From assembly GCF_044810985.1 (NCBI RefSeq), contig NZ_CP085242.1:2170001-2234000 (forward strand): 64,000 nucleotides of DNA, given 5' to 3'. This DNA comes from Marinospirillum sp031581385. Its GTDB lineage: Bacteria > Pseudomonadota > Gammaproteobacteria > Pseudomonadales > Halomonadaceae. The position numbers were made by a program, and so were the translations under genes. Position 1 is the stretch's first letter, and each line of letters starts with the position of its first letter. Below are positions 53,664-62,694 of this stretch, one piece after another. The notes under the pieces were generated by a model. It worked only from the letters and a program-made list of their open reading frames with translations. It searched no databases and was not told where the DNA came from.

Positions 53664-53786
53664 GATCAGCTATTGCGCTTGGTGATGCCGCGTTAAAATT
53701 GCTCTCAAAATGCTCATTTACTTGTATGTAAACTCCGCTTTTTCGATCAATTTTGCCTTGCCTGACCTGCGCTCATGACACTGATC
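53664..53786 (+). repeat. Long palindromic intergenic repeat, copy 2
   Basis: A 123-bp imperfect palindrome 10 nt after the rhodanese stop. Ends GATCAG (53664-53669) and CTGATC (53781-53786) are inverted; the modules TGCGCTTGGTGATGC near the left end and CTGACCTGCGCTCATGAC near the right are shared with 30585-30699. Its own centre pairs AAAATTG with CAATTTT and TTTAC with GTAAA. The outermost arms differ from copy 1 yet remain complementary. Confidence 0.72.
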
Positions 53787-53830
53787 AGAAGCTTTTAAAG
53801 TATTCATTGTCAAAATTTTAGGAAAAAACC

Positions 53831-54289
53831 ATGAGTGAAGCGACTAAACCAGAATTTGCCCTGCAACGTATTTACCTGAGCGATGTTTCCTTTGAAGCGC
53901 CCAACAGTCCTGAAGTTTTTATGATGAATGAAAAGCCTCAGGTGGACGTCAAGCTGGATACCAAAAACCGTAAGGTGAACGGCGAGCTTTATGAAGTGAC
54001 GGTGAAGATAACGGCTCAGGTCACTTTCGGAGAAAAAACCGCCTTTCTGGCTGAAGTTCAGCAAAGTGGTGCTTTCCGTGTGGTGGGTATTGAGGGCGAC
54101 AACCTGGATCACACCCTGGGCGCTTTTTGCCCCAACATCCTTTTCCCTTATGCCCGTGAAGCCGTTGATGGCCTGGTGGTGAAAGGCGGCTTCCCACCGC
54201 TGATGATTGCCCCGGTTAACTTTGAAGCAATTTATGCCGAGCGCAAACAGCGCGAAGCCCAGAAAGCTGAGCAGCCTACCCAGCAGTAG
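53831..54289 (+). CDS. secB: Protein-export chaperone SecB
   Basis: Tetrameric cytoplasmic chaperone that keeps precursors unfolded and hands them to SecA. The 152 residues include FALQRIYLSDVSFEAPNSP near 10-28, EVFMMNEKPQVDV near 30-42, and CPNILFPYAREAVDGLV near 98-114. The C-terminal tail is short and charged. ATG with AGGA 7 nt upstream. It ends 1 nt before rsmE. Confidence 0.97.
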   Translation: MSEATKPEFALQRIYLSDVSFEAPNSPEVFMMNEKPQVDVKLDTKNRKVNGELYEVTVKITAQVTFGEKTAFLAEVQQSGAFRVVGIEGDNLDHTLGAFCPNILFPYAREAVDGLVVKGGFPPLMIAPVNFEAIYAERKQREAQKAEQPTQQ

Positions 54290-54290
54290 C

Positions 54291-55004
54291 ATGCGCCGCT
54301 TTTATTCCCCTCAGCCCCTGGCGGCCAGTCGCGTCACTCTGGATGGGCAGGTGGTTCGACATATGGTTCAGGTGCTGAGGATGCAGCCCGGCGATGAGCT
54401 GGAGCTTTTTGACGGCCAGGCCAGCTTCAGGGCACGGTTGTTGGAAACCAGTAAAAAACAGGCTCATCTGGAGTTGCTGGAAAAGCTGCCCGAGCTGGCT
54501 GTTTCACCCCTGAACACCCATCTCGGCCAGGCTATCTCCAAGGGTGATCGCATGGACTGGGTGATTCAGAAAGCAACCGAGTTGGGTGTGAATGCCATCA
54601 CCCCGCTTTATACCCAGCAGGGCGATGTGCGCCTCAAGGGTGAACGGGAAGCCAAAAAGCTTAATCACTGGCAGCAAATTGCCATCAGTGCCTGCGAGCA
54701 GTGTGGCCGTACTGACCTGCCCGAAATCCACGCACCCCGGACCCTGGCTGTCTGGTTGCAGGAACGTCAGGAAGACCTGAAACTTACCCTGCACCCAGGT
54801 GGGCACAATGCTGCGCTTGCTGATCGACAGGTCAGCTCGGCAGCCCTGCTGATCGGCCCGGAAGGTGGACTCAGTGAGATGGAAGTGAACTTAACCCAGG
54901 AGGCAGGCTTCTTACCTTTGAGTTTGGGCCCCAGGGTGCTGAGAACCGAAACAGCTCCGGTCGTTGCCTTGTCTTTATTACAACACTGGTGGGGCGATTT
55001 TTAA
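54291..55004 (+). CDS. rsmE: 16S rRNA (uracil1498-N3)-methyltransferase
   Basis: SPOUT-class methyltransferase. I place the start at ATG 54291 (MRRFYSPQPLAASRVTL, 237 residues); an earlier in-frame ATG would lie inside secB. Signature regions are QAISKGDRMDWVIQKATELG near 78-97 and LLIGPEGGLSEMEVN near 186-200, the SAM-binding knot. No clear ribosome site is visible, so translation probably depends on coupling to secB, whose stop ends 1 nt upstream. In E. coli rsmE likewise precedes gshB. Confidence 0.95.
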   Translation: MRRFYSPQPLAASRVTLDGQVVRHMVQVLRMQPGDELELFDGQASFRARLLETSKKQAHLELLEKLPELAVSPLNTHLGQAISKGDRMDWVIQKATELGVNAITPLYTQQGDVRLKGEREAKKLNHWQQIAISACEQCGRTDLPEIHAPRTLAVWLQERQEDLKLTLHPGGHNAALADRQVSSAALLIGPEGGLSEMEVNLTQEAGFLPLSLGPRVLRTETAPVVALSLLQHWWGDF

Positions 55005-55027
55005 GCCCTGCTTTCAGGGAGTCAAAT

Positions 55028-55993
55028 ATGTCGCAGGCTGAACAAGTGATTATCGGTGTGGTGATGGACCCTATTGCGGACATCACCTACAAAAAAGACA
55101 CCACCCTGGCCTTATTGCTGGCTGCAAAAAAGCGCGGCTGGCAGATCAAATACATGCACATCGAAGACCTTTACCTGCGTCAGGGTAAACCTCATGGCCA
55201 CATGACCGACCTGGATGTTTTTGCCGACCCTGAACACTGGTATGAACTGGGGGAAGCAAAAAACCAGCCTCTGGCCGACCTGGATATTCTGCTGATGCGC
55301 CAGGACCCTCCTTTCAACTTGGAGTTTCTGACCTCCACCTGGTTGCTGGAAGCGGCGGAAAAAGAAGGCGTACTGGTGGTCAATAAACCCCAGAGCCTTC
55401 GTGACTGCAACGAAAAACTCTTTGCCCAGGAATTTCCCGACTGCTGCCCGCCCACTCTGGTGGCCAGCCAGACCCAGTTGATTCGTGAATTTCACCAGGA
55501 GCACGGGGATATTATCCTCAAGCCCCTGGATGGCATGGGTGGTATGGGGGTGTTTCGCGTCAAGCAGGATGGCCTCAATCTAGGCACCATCATTGAACAG
55601 CTGACCGAAATGGGAAAGCGCCAGATCATGGTGCAAAAATACCTGCCGGAAATCAAAGCGGGCGATACCCGCATTCTGCTGATCGACGGCGAACCGGTTC
55701 CCTATGGCCTGGCCCGTATTCCTGTTGCCGGTGAGACCCGTGGTAACCTCGCCGCCGGAGGCAGTGGTGTGGCGCGCAAGCTGACAGATCGAGACTACTG
55801 GCTGGTCAAGCAGATTGCTCCCACCCTGAAGGCCAAGGGGCTGATTTTTGTTGGCCTGGATGTCATCGGGGACTACTTTACCGAAATCAACGTGACCAGC
55901 CCGACCTGTGTACGTGAACTGGATGCCCAGTGTGATCTGGACATTGGCGGTCAGTTGATGGCGCATCTGGCTGAACGCCTGGGCCGAGGCTGA
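55028..55993 (+). CDS. gshB: Glutathione synthetase
   Basis: ATP-grasp ligase joining gamma-glutamylcysteine and glycine. The ATG at 55028 has GGGAG 6 nt upstream and gives 321 residues (E. coli 316). Features: VVMDPIADITYKKDTTLAL near 11-29, LMRQDPPFNLEFL near 86-98, KPLDGMGGMGVFRV near 162-175 (glycine-rich ATP loop), and FVGLDVIGDYFTEINVTSPT near 276-295 with metal ligands. It starts 23 nt after rsmE and leads into the tonB-like gene. Confidence 0.97.
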   Translation: MSQAEQVIIGVVMDPIADITYKKDTTLALLLAAKKRGWQIKYMHIEDLYLRQGKPHGHMTDLDVFADPEHWYELGEAKNQPLADLDILLMRQDPPFNLEFLTSTWLLEAAEKEGVLVVNKPQSLRDCNEKLFAQEFPDCCPPTLVASQTQLIREFHQEHGDIILKPLDGMGGMGVFRVKQDGLNLGTIIEQLTEMGKRQIMVQKYLPEIKAGDTRILLIDGEPVPYGLARIPVAGETRGNLAAGGSGVARKLTDRDYWLVKQIAPTLKAKGLIFVGLDVIGDYFTEINVTSPTCVRELDAQCDLDIGGQLMAHLAERLGRG

Positions 55994-56011
55994 ATACGGC
56001 GGCCCCAGGTT

Positions 56012-56770
<759 letters not shown>

Positions 56771-56829
56771 GCTTTCATTCCGCGTATAATTTGGCCAGAA
56801 TCGGGTCAACCTGACAAAGAGAGAAATCT

Positions 56830-57384
56830 GTGACCAGTTTGCGAGACAATTTTCTATTAGCCATGCCCCAGTTGAGCGATCCACATTTCAGTGGCTCGCT
56901 GACCTACCTGTGTGAGCAGGGCAGCAAGGGCGCTCTGGGTCTGATCGTCAATAAACCCATGGAGCTGATTTTTTCTGAATTGATGGAACAGATGCAGCTG
57001 CCGGGTGAATTCTGCAAGCAGGCTCATCAGCCCATCTACCGGGGTGGGCCGGTGCATACCGATCGTGGCTTTGTGCTGCATACCGGCAAGGCCGACTGGA
57101 AAGCATCCATGCCGATCAGTGATCAGCTGACCTTAACCACCTCGGTGGATATCCTGGAGGCTTTGGCTGTTGATGAAGGGCCGGAAGATTTTCTGATTGC
57201 TCTGGGTTGTGCCGCCTGGGAAGAGGGCCAGTTGGAAAGCGAACTCAAGGATAATGCCTGGCTGACCTGTCCGGCCTGGCAGCAGGCTCTGTTTGAACTG
57301 CCCGCTGATCAGCGCCTGGACGCGGCTGCATCCAGCCTGGGCATTCAACTGGATTTGGTCAGTGGTCAGGTGGGACATGCCTGA
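56830..57384 (+). CDS. yqgE: YqgE/AlgH family protein
   Basis: The 184 residues match the UPF0301 family: MTSLRDNFLLAMPQLSDPHF at the start, CEQGSKGALGLIVNKPM near 29-45, YRGGPVHTDRGFVLH near 73-87, and GCAAWEEGQLESELKDNAW split near 126-144. AlgH was linked to alginate gene control in Pseudomonas; the biochemical role is unresolved. It starts with GTG, preceded by an A/G-rich site, and overlaps ruvX by 8 nt, a near-universal pairing. Confidence 0.94.
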   Translation: MTSLRDNFLLAMPQLSDPHFSGSLTYLCEQGSKGALGLIVNKPMELIFSELMEQMQLPGEFCKQAHQPIYRGGPVHTDRGFVLHTGKADWKASMPISDQLTLTTSVDILEALAVDEGPEDFLIALGCAAWEEGQLESELKDNAWLTCPAWQQALFELPADQRLDAAASSLGIQLDLVSGQVGHA

Positions 57385-57895
57385 TGTTTCCCGCCCCAGG
57401 GTGCTGCTGGCTTTTGACTTCGGCAGCAAGCGCCATGGTGTTGCCCTGGGCAATGAAATGACAGCAACGGCCAATCCACTGGATGTTATTCCTGCCAAAG
57501 ACGGCATTCCTGCCTGGCAGCTTCTGGATGCTCTGGTGGCTGACTGGCAGCCGGATGCTTTTCTGGTTGGCCTGCCCCTGGAAGAGGATGGTTCCCCGAC
57601 ACCTCTGAGCCAAAGAGCCACCAAGTTTGCCCGGCGCCTGTTTGGTCGTTATGGCAAAAGCTGCTACGGGATGGATGAAAGGGGTACCACCAAAGCAGCC
57701 AAGCGCCTGGTCAAGCTGGATGGGCACAAGGGCAATTATCGTCTGGACCCGGTGGATAGCCTTGCAGCAGCGTTTATCCTACAGGCCTGGTTGGATGTGA
57801 ACCGGCAGCCGGAAGAGGCGGGAGAAGCTGCGCGCTTTCTGGAGCCTATTGCCGGGCCTCAGGTCAGGGGTAAACAAGCATCCTTTAAGGAGTGA
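57377..57895 (+). CDS. ruvX: Putative Holliday-junction resolvase RuvX (YqgF)
   Basis: RNase H-fold nuclease family, implicated in 16S rRNA 5'-end processing and junction resolution. From ATG 57377 it has 172 residues. The fold is clear: LLAFDFGSKRHGVALGNEMT near 10-29, VGLPLEEDG near 72, and DERGTTKAAKRL near 104, with DPVDSLAAAFILQAWL near 128-143 including the last acid. About 30 residues after that (PEEAGEAARFLEPIAG and on) extend beyond the usual ~138-residue length. It overlaps yqgE and lies 7 nt before pyrR. Confidence 0.93.
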   Translation: MPDVSRPRVLLAFDFGSKRHGVALGNEMTATANPLDVIPAKDGIPAWQLLDALVADWQPDAFLVGLPLEEDGSPTPLSQRATKFARRLFGRYGKSCYGMDERGTTKAAKRLVKLDGHKGNYRLDPVDSLAAAFILQAWLDVNRQPEEAGEAARFLEPIAGPQVRGKQASFKE

Positions 57896-57902
57896 CGAGT
57901 TA

Positions 57903-58436
57903 ATGACAAATGCACAAGTGGAACTGCCCCAGCTCAGCCCTTTGGTTGACCGTCTGGCTGCTTCCTTACTGGCCAGAGTGAAAGAACAAGAGTTACAAAA
58001 TCCCTTGCTGGTGGGTATCCACACGGGCGGTTACTGGGTGGCTGAAGCCTTGCGCAAGAAAATGCAGGTCAATTGGCCACTGGGTGGGCTGGATATTTCC
58101 TTTTATCGGGATGACTTCACCAAAAAGGGTTTGAATCCCCGAGTTAAGCCTTCCAACCTGCCTTTTGCCACGGAAGATCAGCACCTGATTCTGGTTGATG
58201 ATGTGCTCATGTCCGGGCGCACCATTCGCGCTGCCATGAACGAGCTTTTTGATTACGGCAGACCGGCCTCCATCACCCTGGTGACCCTGCTGTCCTTGCC
58301 GGGCCGGGAGCTTCCCATCCAGCCGGATTTGCTGGGTCAGGAGCTGCACTTGGCCAGGGGGCAAAGGGTTAAGCTTTCCGGGCCAGACCCCTTGGAACTC
58401 AACTTGATCCATGTGAAGGAGGAGGGTTCAGCATGA
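57903..58436 (+). CDS. pyrR: PyrR-like bifunctional pyr regulator / uracil phosphoribosyltransferase
   Basis: The 177 residues are a type I phosphoribosyltransferase fold, with the PRPP loop LILVDDVLMSGRTIRAAM near 96-113 and GGLDISFYRDDF near 61-72. In Bacillus PyrR attenuates pyr mRNA; Pseudomonas homologues next to pyrB are thought to regulate pyrimidine genes differently. I see no attenuator-like leader in front of pyrB, since the genes overlap by 4 nt, so the mechanism here is open. ATG 57903 was chosen; upstream codons belong to the ruvX end. Confidence 0.93.
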   Translation: MTNAQVELPQLSPLVDRLAASLLARVKEQELQNPLLVGIHTGGYWVAEALRKKMQVNWPLGGLDISFYRDDFTKKGLNPRVKPSNLPFATEDQHLILVDDVLMSGRTIRAAMNELFDYGRPASITLVTLLSLPGRELPIQPDLLGQELHLARGQRVKLSGPDPLELNLIHVKEEGSA

Positions 58437-59425
58437 GCTACCCCAGCAATCCCCGTGATGTGCAGCTGACTGCCGATGGCCAGCTCAAACATTTTCTAAG
58501 CATCAGCGGTCTGCCCAAAGCCCTGCTCACGGAAATCCTGGACACGGCGGAATCCTTTGCCAATATGGGCGAGCAGTCGGTAAAAAAAGTACCCCTGCTG
58601 CGTGGCAAGACTCTGGTCAACCTCTTCTTTGAAAACTCCACCCGCACCCGTGCCACTTTCGAGCTGGCGGCCAAGCGGCTGTCGGCGGATGTGCTCAATC
58701 TGGACATCAAAACTTCGTCCACCGCCAAGGGCGAAACCCTGATGGACACCCTGCAGAACATGGAAGCCATGCACGCGGATCTCTTTGTCGTGCGTCATGC
58801 CGATTCCGGGGCGGCCCACTTTATTGCCAGCCAGGTGACGCCCAGGGTAGCCATCATCAATGCCGGTGACGGTCGCCATGCTCACCCCACCCAGGCGATG
58901 TTGGATATGTTCACCATACGTCGGCATAAAGGAGCTTTTGAGGGGCTTAAAGTGGCGATTGTCGGTGATATTCTGCATTCACGGGTGGCGCGCTCCCAGA
59001 TACGCGCCCTGAATACGCTGGGTGTGGAGGAAGTGCGGCTGGTGGCCCCCAATACCTTGTTGCCGGTGGGTATCGAAGAGCTGGGCGTCAAAATCTATAC
59101 CTCCATGCAGGAAGGCATCAAGGATGTTGATGTAGTGATCATGCTGCGCCTGCAAAAAGAACGCATGACCGGTGCGCTGCTGCCTTCAGAATCGGAATAC
59201 TATCGCCTTTATGGTCTGACTACTGAAAAACTGGCCTATGCTCATCCTGAAGCCATAGTCATGCACCCTGGTCCCATCAACCGGGGTGTGGAAATAGAGT
59301 CAGCCGTAGCCGATGGTTCACGTTCGGTGATTTTGCAGCAGGTCGGTTATGGTATTGCCATTCGTATGGCTGTCATGAGTATGGCAGTTAGTGGGCAAAC
59401 GCAGGAAAGGGCACAGATTTCATGA
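58433..59425 (+). CDS. pyrB: Aspartate carbamoyltransferase catalytic subunit
   Basis: Committed step of pyrimidine synthesis: carbamoyl phosphate plus aspartate. The 330 residues include the carbamoyl-phosphate motif FENSTRTRATFELAAKRL near 64-81, HPTQAMLDM near 145-153, and VMLRLQKERM near 235. The N-terminal extension (about 20 residues before FLSISGLPK) is typical of the Pseudomonas class A enzyme, which binds effectors and pairs with pyrC'. It overlaps both neighbours by 4 nt. No pyrI is present. Confidence 0.97.
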   Translation: MSYPSNPRDVQLTADGQLKHFLSISGLPKALLTEILDTAESFANMGEQSVKKVPLLRGKTLVNLFFENSTRTRATFELAAKRLSADVLNLDIKTSSTAKGETLMDTLQNMEAMHADLFVVRHADSGAAHFIASQVTPRVAIINAGDGRHAHPTQAMLDMFTIRRHKGAFEGLKVAIVGDILHSRVARSQIRALNTLGVEEVRLVAPNTLLPVGIEELGVKIYTSMQEGIKDVDVVIMLRLQKERMTGALLPSESEYYRLYGLTTEKLAYAHPEAIVMHPGPINRGVEIESAVADGSRSVILQQVGYGIAIRMAVMSMAVSGQTQERAQIS

Positions 59426-60741
59426 GACTCACAATTTCCGGTGGCCGTGTTATTGATCCGGCCCAAAATCTCGATCAAAAACTGGATGTCCACTTGCAGG
59501 ATGGCTGTATTCTCAAGCTGGGTACTGCACCTGCTGATTTTATCGCTGATCAGACTCTGGATGCCAGCGGCTTGCTTGTCAGCCCCGGCTTTATCGATTT
59601 GTCCTGCCACCTGCGCGAACCCGGCCCCAGCTACAAGGGCAACATCGCCAGTGAAACCCAGGCTGCCCTGGCGGGTGGTTTCACCAGCGTCTGTGCACGG
59701 CCGGATACCCAGCCGCCATTGGACAGTCCAGCAGTCGTTCGGGTGGTTCGGGAAAAAGCCGAAGCCGTGGGCCAGGTACGGGTTCTGCCGGTGGGTGCCT
59801 TGACCCAGGGTCTGGAAGGCCAGTTGCTAACCAATCTCTCCGGTTTGCAAGCGGCCGGTTGCGTGGCTTTCAGCAACCTGCGAGCTGCCATTCAGGATAA
59901 TCTGGTACTGCGTCGTTGCATGGAATATGCAGCTACCTTTGATTTGCTGCTGGTTGTCTACCCTGAAGAATCCAGCCTGGCGGCCGGTGGCTGCGCTCAT
60001 GAGGGTGCCATGGCATCCCAGCTGGGGCTGCAGGGCATACCGGAAACTGCCGAGACCCTGGCAGTTGCCCAGAACCTTTTGTTAATTGAACAAACCGGAA
60101 TCCGTGCCCATTTCAGCCACCTCTCGTCAGCTCGAGCCTTGCAACTGGTGTCCGAAGCCCGGCGGCGGGGATTGCCCGTGAGTGCCGATGTGGCCGTCAG
60201 TCATCTGTTGTACACAGATCGCCAACTGGAAGACTTTGACAGCAACTTCCATCTGGAGCCACCTCTGCGCAGTGAAACGGATCGTCAGGCCTTAATCCAG
60301 GGTTTGGCCCGGGGTGAACTCCAGGCGGTATCCAGTGGTCACCTGCCCCATGAACAGGCCGCCAAGATGGCCCCTTTTGCTGCATCAGAACCCGGTATCA
60401 GCAGCCTGGAAACTCTTTTGCCACAGCTGTTGTCTCTGGTGGAAGAAAATCTGTTGGATTATTCAGCGATGCTGGCCAGCCTGACTTCCGGCCCGGCGGC
60501 TGTTTTGGGTGAGAAGCTGGGCAGCCTGAAACCCGGCATGCCTGCTGATCTGACCCTGTTTAACCCGGAAAAAACCTGGCTGCTCAATGAGCAAAGCAGC
60601 TATTCCGCTGGTCACAATACACCCTGCTGGAACCGGGAATTAAAAGGCCGTGTCATGGCGACTCTGGTGGGAGGCGAGCTGCGTTACTCGATTCTTGGTG
60701 ATCCATTAACCACTCAAGCGAAGAAGGCTGTTAAAGCATGA
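59422..60741 (+). CDS. pyrC': Inactive dihydroorotase-like subunit of aspartate carbamoyltransferase
   Basis: A 439-residue amidohydrolase-fold protein that has lost dihydroorotase chemistry. The metal-binding HxH is SCH here (Ser61, His63), the usual MPNT is ARPDT (92-96), and the catalytic-Asp motif DHAPH is GHLPH (306-310). Only scattered ligands remain, such as His230 and His233. Pseudomonas pyrC' (pyrX) shows the same losses and is needed to assemble the pyrB enzyme into its dodecamer. The ATGA overlap with pyrB supports a 1:1 complex. An active dihydroorotase must be encoded elsewhere. Confidence 0.94.
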   Translation: MRLTISGGRVIDPAQNLDQKLDVHLQDGCILKLGTAPADFIADQTLDASGLLVSPGFIDLSCHLREPGPSYKGNIASETQAALAGGFTSVCARPDTQPPLDSPAVVRVVREKAEAVGQVRVLPVGALTQGLEGQLLTNLSGLQAAGCVAFSNLRAAIQDNLVLRRCMEYAATFDLLLVVYPEESSLAAGGCAHEGAMASQLGLQGIPETAETLAVAQNLLLIEQTGIRAHFSHLSSARALQLVSEARRRGLPVSADVAVSHLLYTDRQLEDFDSNFHLEPPLRSETDRQALIQGLARGELQAVSSGHLPHEQAAKMAPFAASEPGISSLETLLPQLLSLVEENLLDYSAMLASLTSGPAAVLGEKLGSLKPGMPADLTLFNPEKTWLLNEQSSYSAGHNTPCWNRELKGRVMATLVGGELRYSILGDPLTTQAKKAVKA

Positions 60742-61415
60742 GTCAGAAAAAAGACCCCTTCATGCCCAGGCTTCTGGGCCAGGACTGGCAAAGACCTCTG
60801 GGTAAGATTGTTTGTGTCGGGCGTAATTATGCCGAGCATGCGGCTGAGCTGAACAACCCGGTGCCTGCCCAGCCTTTGTTGTTCATGAAACCGGCAACGG
60901 CAGCCGTGCAACTGAGCAAAACACTGCAGCTACCAGGTGATCGCGGTCCGGTGCATTATGAAACCGAGCTGGCGCTCTTGATCGGCAAGCCTCTAAGTAA
61001 AGCAACTCCGGATGAAGTCTTGCCAGCCATTGCCGGGGTCGGCCTGGCTCTGGATCTGACATTGCGTGAGCTACAGTCGCAATTGAAACAAAAAGGGCAC
61101 CCCTGGGAGTTGGCCAAGGCCTGGGATGGAGCTTGTCCCCTGACAGATTTCGTACCCGCCCGGCAGGTTGAAAACTGGCAGGAGCTGGAGCTGTCCCTGG
61201 CAATCAACGGGGAAGAAAGGCAAAGAGGGAAGGCCAGCCAGATGCTGACCCCGATTCCGGAGTTGCTCAGTTATATCAGCCAGCACTTTACCCTGTTACC
61301 GGGTGACCTGGTGATTACTGGCACTCCCAGTGGAGTGGGTGAGCTGGCCGCTGGTGATCAGCTGGAGCTGCAGCTAACCGGTTTGTTAACTAGCAAAATA
61401 AGGATTGCCAAATAG
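60738..61415 (+). CDS. Fumarylacetoacetate hydrolase family protein
   Basis: The 225 residues have the FAH C-terminal fold: VCVGRNYAEHAAELNN near 19-34, PLLFMKPATAAV near 42, HYETELALLIGK near 74-85 with the metal Glu residues, and ITGTPSGVGELAAGDQ near 193-208. Related YcgM-type enzymes hydrolyse acylpyruvates or decarboxylate oxaloacetate; the substrate here is unknown. It overlaps pyrC' by ATGA and ends the operon. GCCAAAT (61407-61413) and ATTTGGC (61433-61439) can form a hairpin across the stop, without a T tract. Confidence 0.9.
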   Translation: MSQKKDPFMPRLLGQDWQRPLGKIVCVGRNYAEHAAELNNPVPAQPLLFMKPATAAVQLSKTLQLPGDRGPVHYETELALLIGKPLSKATPDEVLPAIAGVGLALDLTLRELQSQLKQKGHPWELAKAWDGACPLTDFVPARQVENWQELELSLAINGEERQRGKASQMLTPIPELLSYISQHFTLLPGDLVITGTPSGVGELAAGDQLELQLTGLLTSKIRIAK

Positions 61416-61546
61416 CTCTTGCGCTTAAGGCGATTTGGCAGGAAACTTGCTTGTTTGTAGTACTATTAATACCGGATTAAATTTTTTGGCTATTTTTCCC
61501 ATGAAGGTTTAGGCTGAAAATTAGTCTATTTTAGGAGCAAGGGGAT

Positions 61547-62689
61547 ATGCTAGAAGCGAGTTTGGTCAAAGAGCTGAGTCGTTATCGAACATTACCGGAC
61601 AAGTTGCGCTTTCTGGGTGTGCGTATTCGCCAGAAAAACACCCAGGTGGAGCGTTTTTCGGTTGCTCTCTACCAGCCGACCACCGACAAGGTAAGAACCT
61701 TCTTTACCACCAGCCCCACCCAGGAAGCCATCAGCCACTATGATTTTCCTTTGGTCGAAGCCTGGTCGCTTCGTCAGATTGCCCTGCAGCGTCATCCCAG
61801 GGTAATCAATGATCTCACCCAGTTGGTACCACCCCAACAAACCGGCAAGGTTAACCCTCATACCCAGAAGCTGGTCGAGCAGGGCTGGCGAGCCAGTTTC
61901 ACATCCCCGCTTTTGTGTGGTGATGAACTCATGGGCTTTGTGTTTTTCAACTCCCATACCGCCTATACCTTTCGGGGTGACCTGCTTTATGAATTGGAAC
62001 TCTATAGCCAGTTGATCGCGCAATTGATTTATCAGGATCATGCGGCCATACGCACTCTGACGGCTGCCGTTCGTTCAACCATGGCCCTGTGTGCCGGTCG
62101 TGATCCGGAAACCGGTGGGCATCTGGAACGCATGGCGCAGTATGCACAATTGATTGCCGCCAACCTGGAACCAAAATGGACTTTCAGTGATCGTCAGATA
62201 CAACACATGCTTTTGTTTGCACCTCTGCATGATCTGGGCAAACTGGCCGTACCGGATCGAATTCTGCTGAAAAAAGGCAAGCTGACCCAGGAAGAGTTCA
62301 GGGAAATGCAGAACCATACCACCCGGGGCATTGAGTTACTGGATAATGTGGTTCGCACCCACGGTCTGGAAAATTTGCCGGATGTGCAGATGCTGAAAAA
62401 CATCGTGCTCTATCACCACGAGAAAATGGATGGTTCAGGTTACCCCCATGGGTTGAGTGGAGAAATGATCCCGATTGAAGCCCGCATTATTGCCGTGGCT
62501 GATGTTTTTGATGCTCTCACCAGTGAGCGCCCCTACAAGAAAGCCTGGCCTGTTTCTGTGGCTCTGGAAGAGTTGCAGCGCATAGCGGGTTCGCACCTGG
62601 ATGCTGACTGTGTGGAAGCTCTACTCAGTCAGCAGCAACAGGTTGAGTCGATTCTGGAGCAGCTGCAGTCCGATGTCGTGGAAGCCTGA
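61547..62689 (+). CDS. HD-GYP domain protein, probable cyclic di-GMP phosphodiesterase
   Basis: The 380 residues contain an N-terminal sensor-like region (about 1-155, GAF-like in predicted pattern but not clearly assignable) and a complete HD-GYP domain (about 165-370). Ligands are in place: His192 in ETGGHLER, HD at 228-229 in HDLGK, HH at 290-291, and Gly298-Tyr-Pro. A fully conserved set suggests activity against cyclic di-GMP. There is no receiver domain. GGAGCAAGGGG lies upstream of the ATG. The gene is separate from the pyr operon by 131 nt of AT-rich DNA and is convergent with speA. Confidence 0.92.
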   Translation: MLEASLVKELSRYRTLPDKLRFLGVRIRQKNTQVERFSVALYQPTTDKVRTFFTTSPTQEAISHYDFPLVEAWSLRQIALQRHPRVINDLTQLVPPQQTGKVNPHTQKLVEQGWRASFTSPLLCGDELMGFVFFNSHTAYTFRGDLLYELELYSQLIAQLIYQDHAAIRTLTAAVRSTMALCAGRDPETGGHLERMAQYAQLIAANLEPKWTFSDRQIQHMLLFAPLHDLGKLAVPDRILLKKGKLTQEEFREMQNHTTRGIELLDNVVRTHGLENLPDVQMLKNIVLYHHEKMDGSGYPHGLSGEMIPIEARIIAVADVFDALTSERPYKKAWPVSVALEELQRIAGSHLDADCVEALLSQQQQVESILEQLQSDVVEA

Positions 62690-62694
62690 AAGGC

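Noticed and set aside
61407..61450. Possible third copy of the palindromic repeat or a terminator after the FAH gene
   Set aside because: It shares only TTGCGCTT and a GCCAAAT/ATTTGGC pair, lacks the second module and has no T tract.
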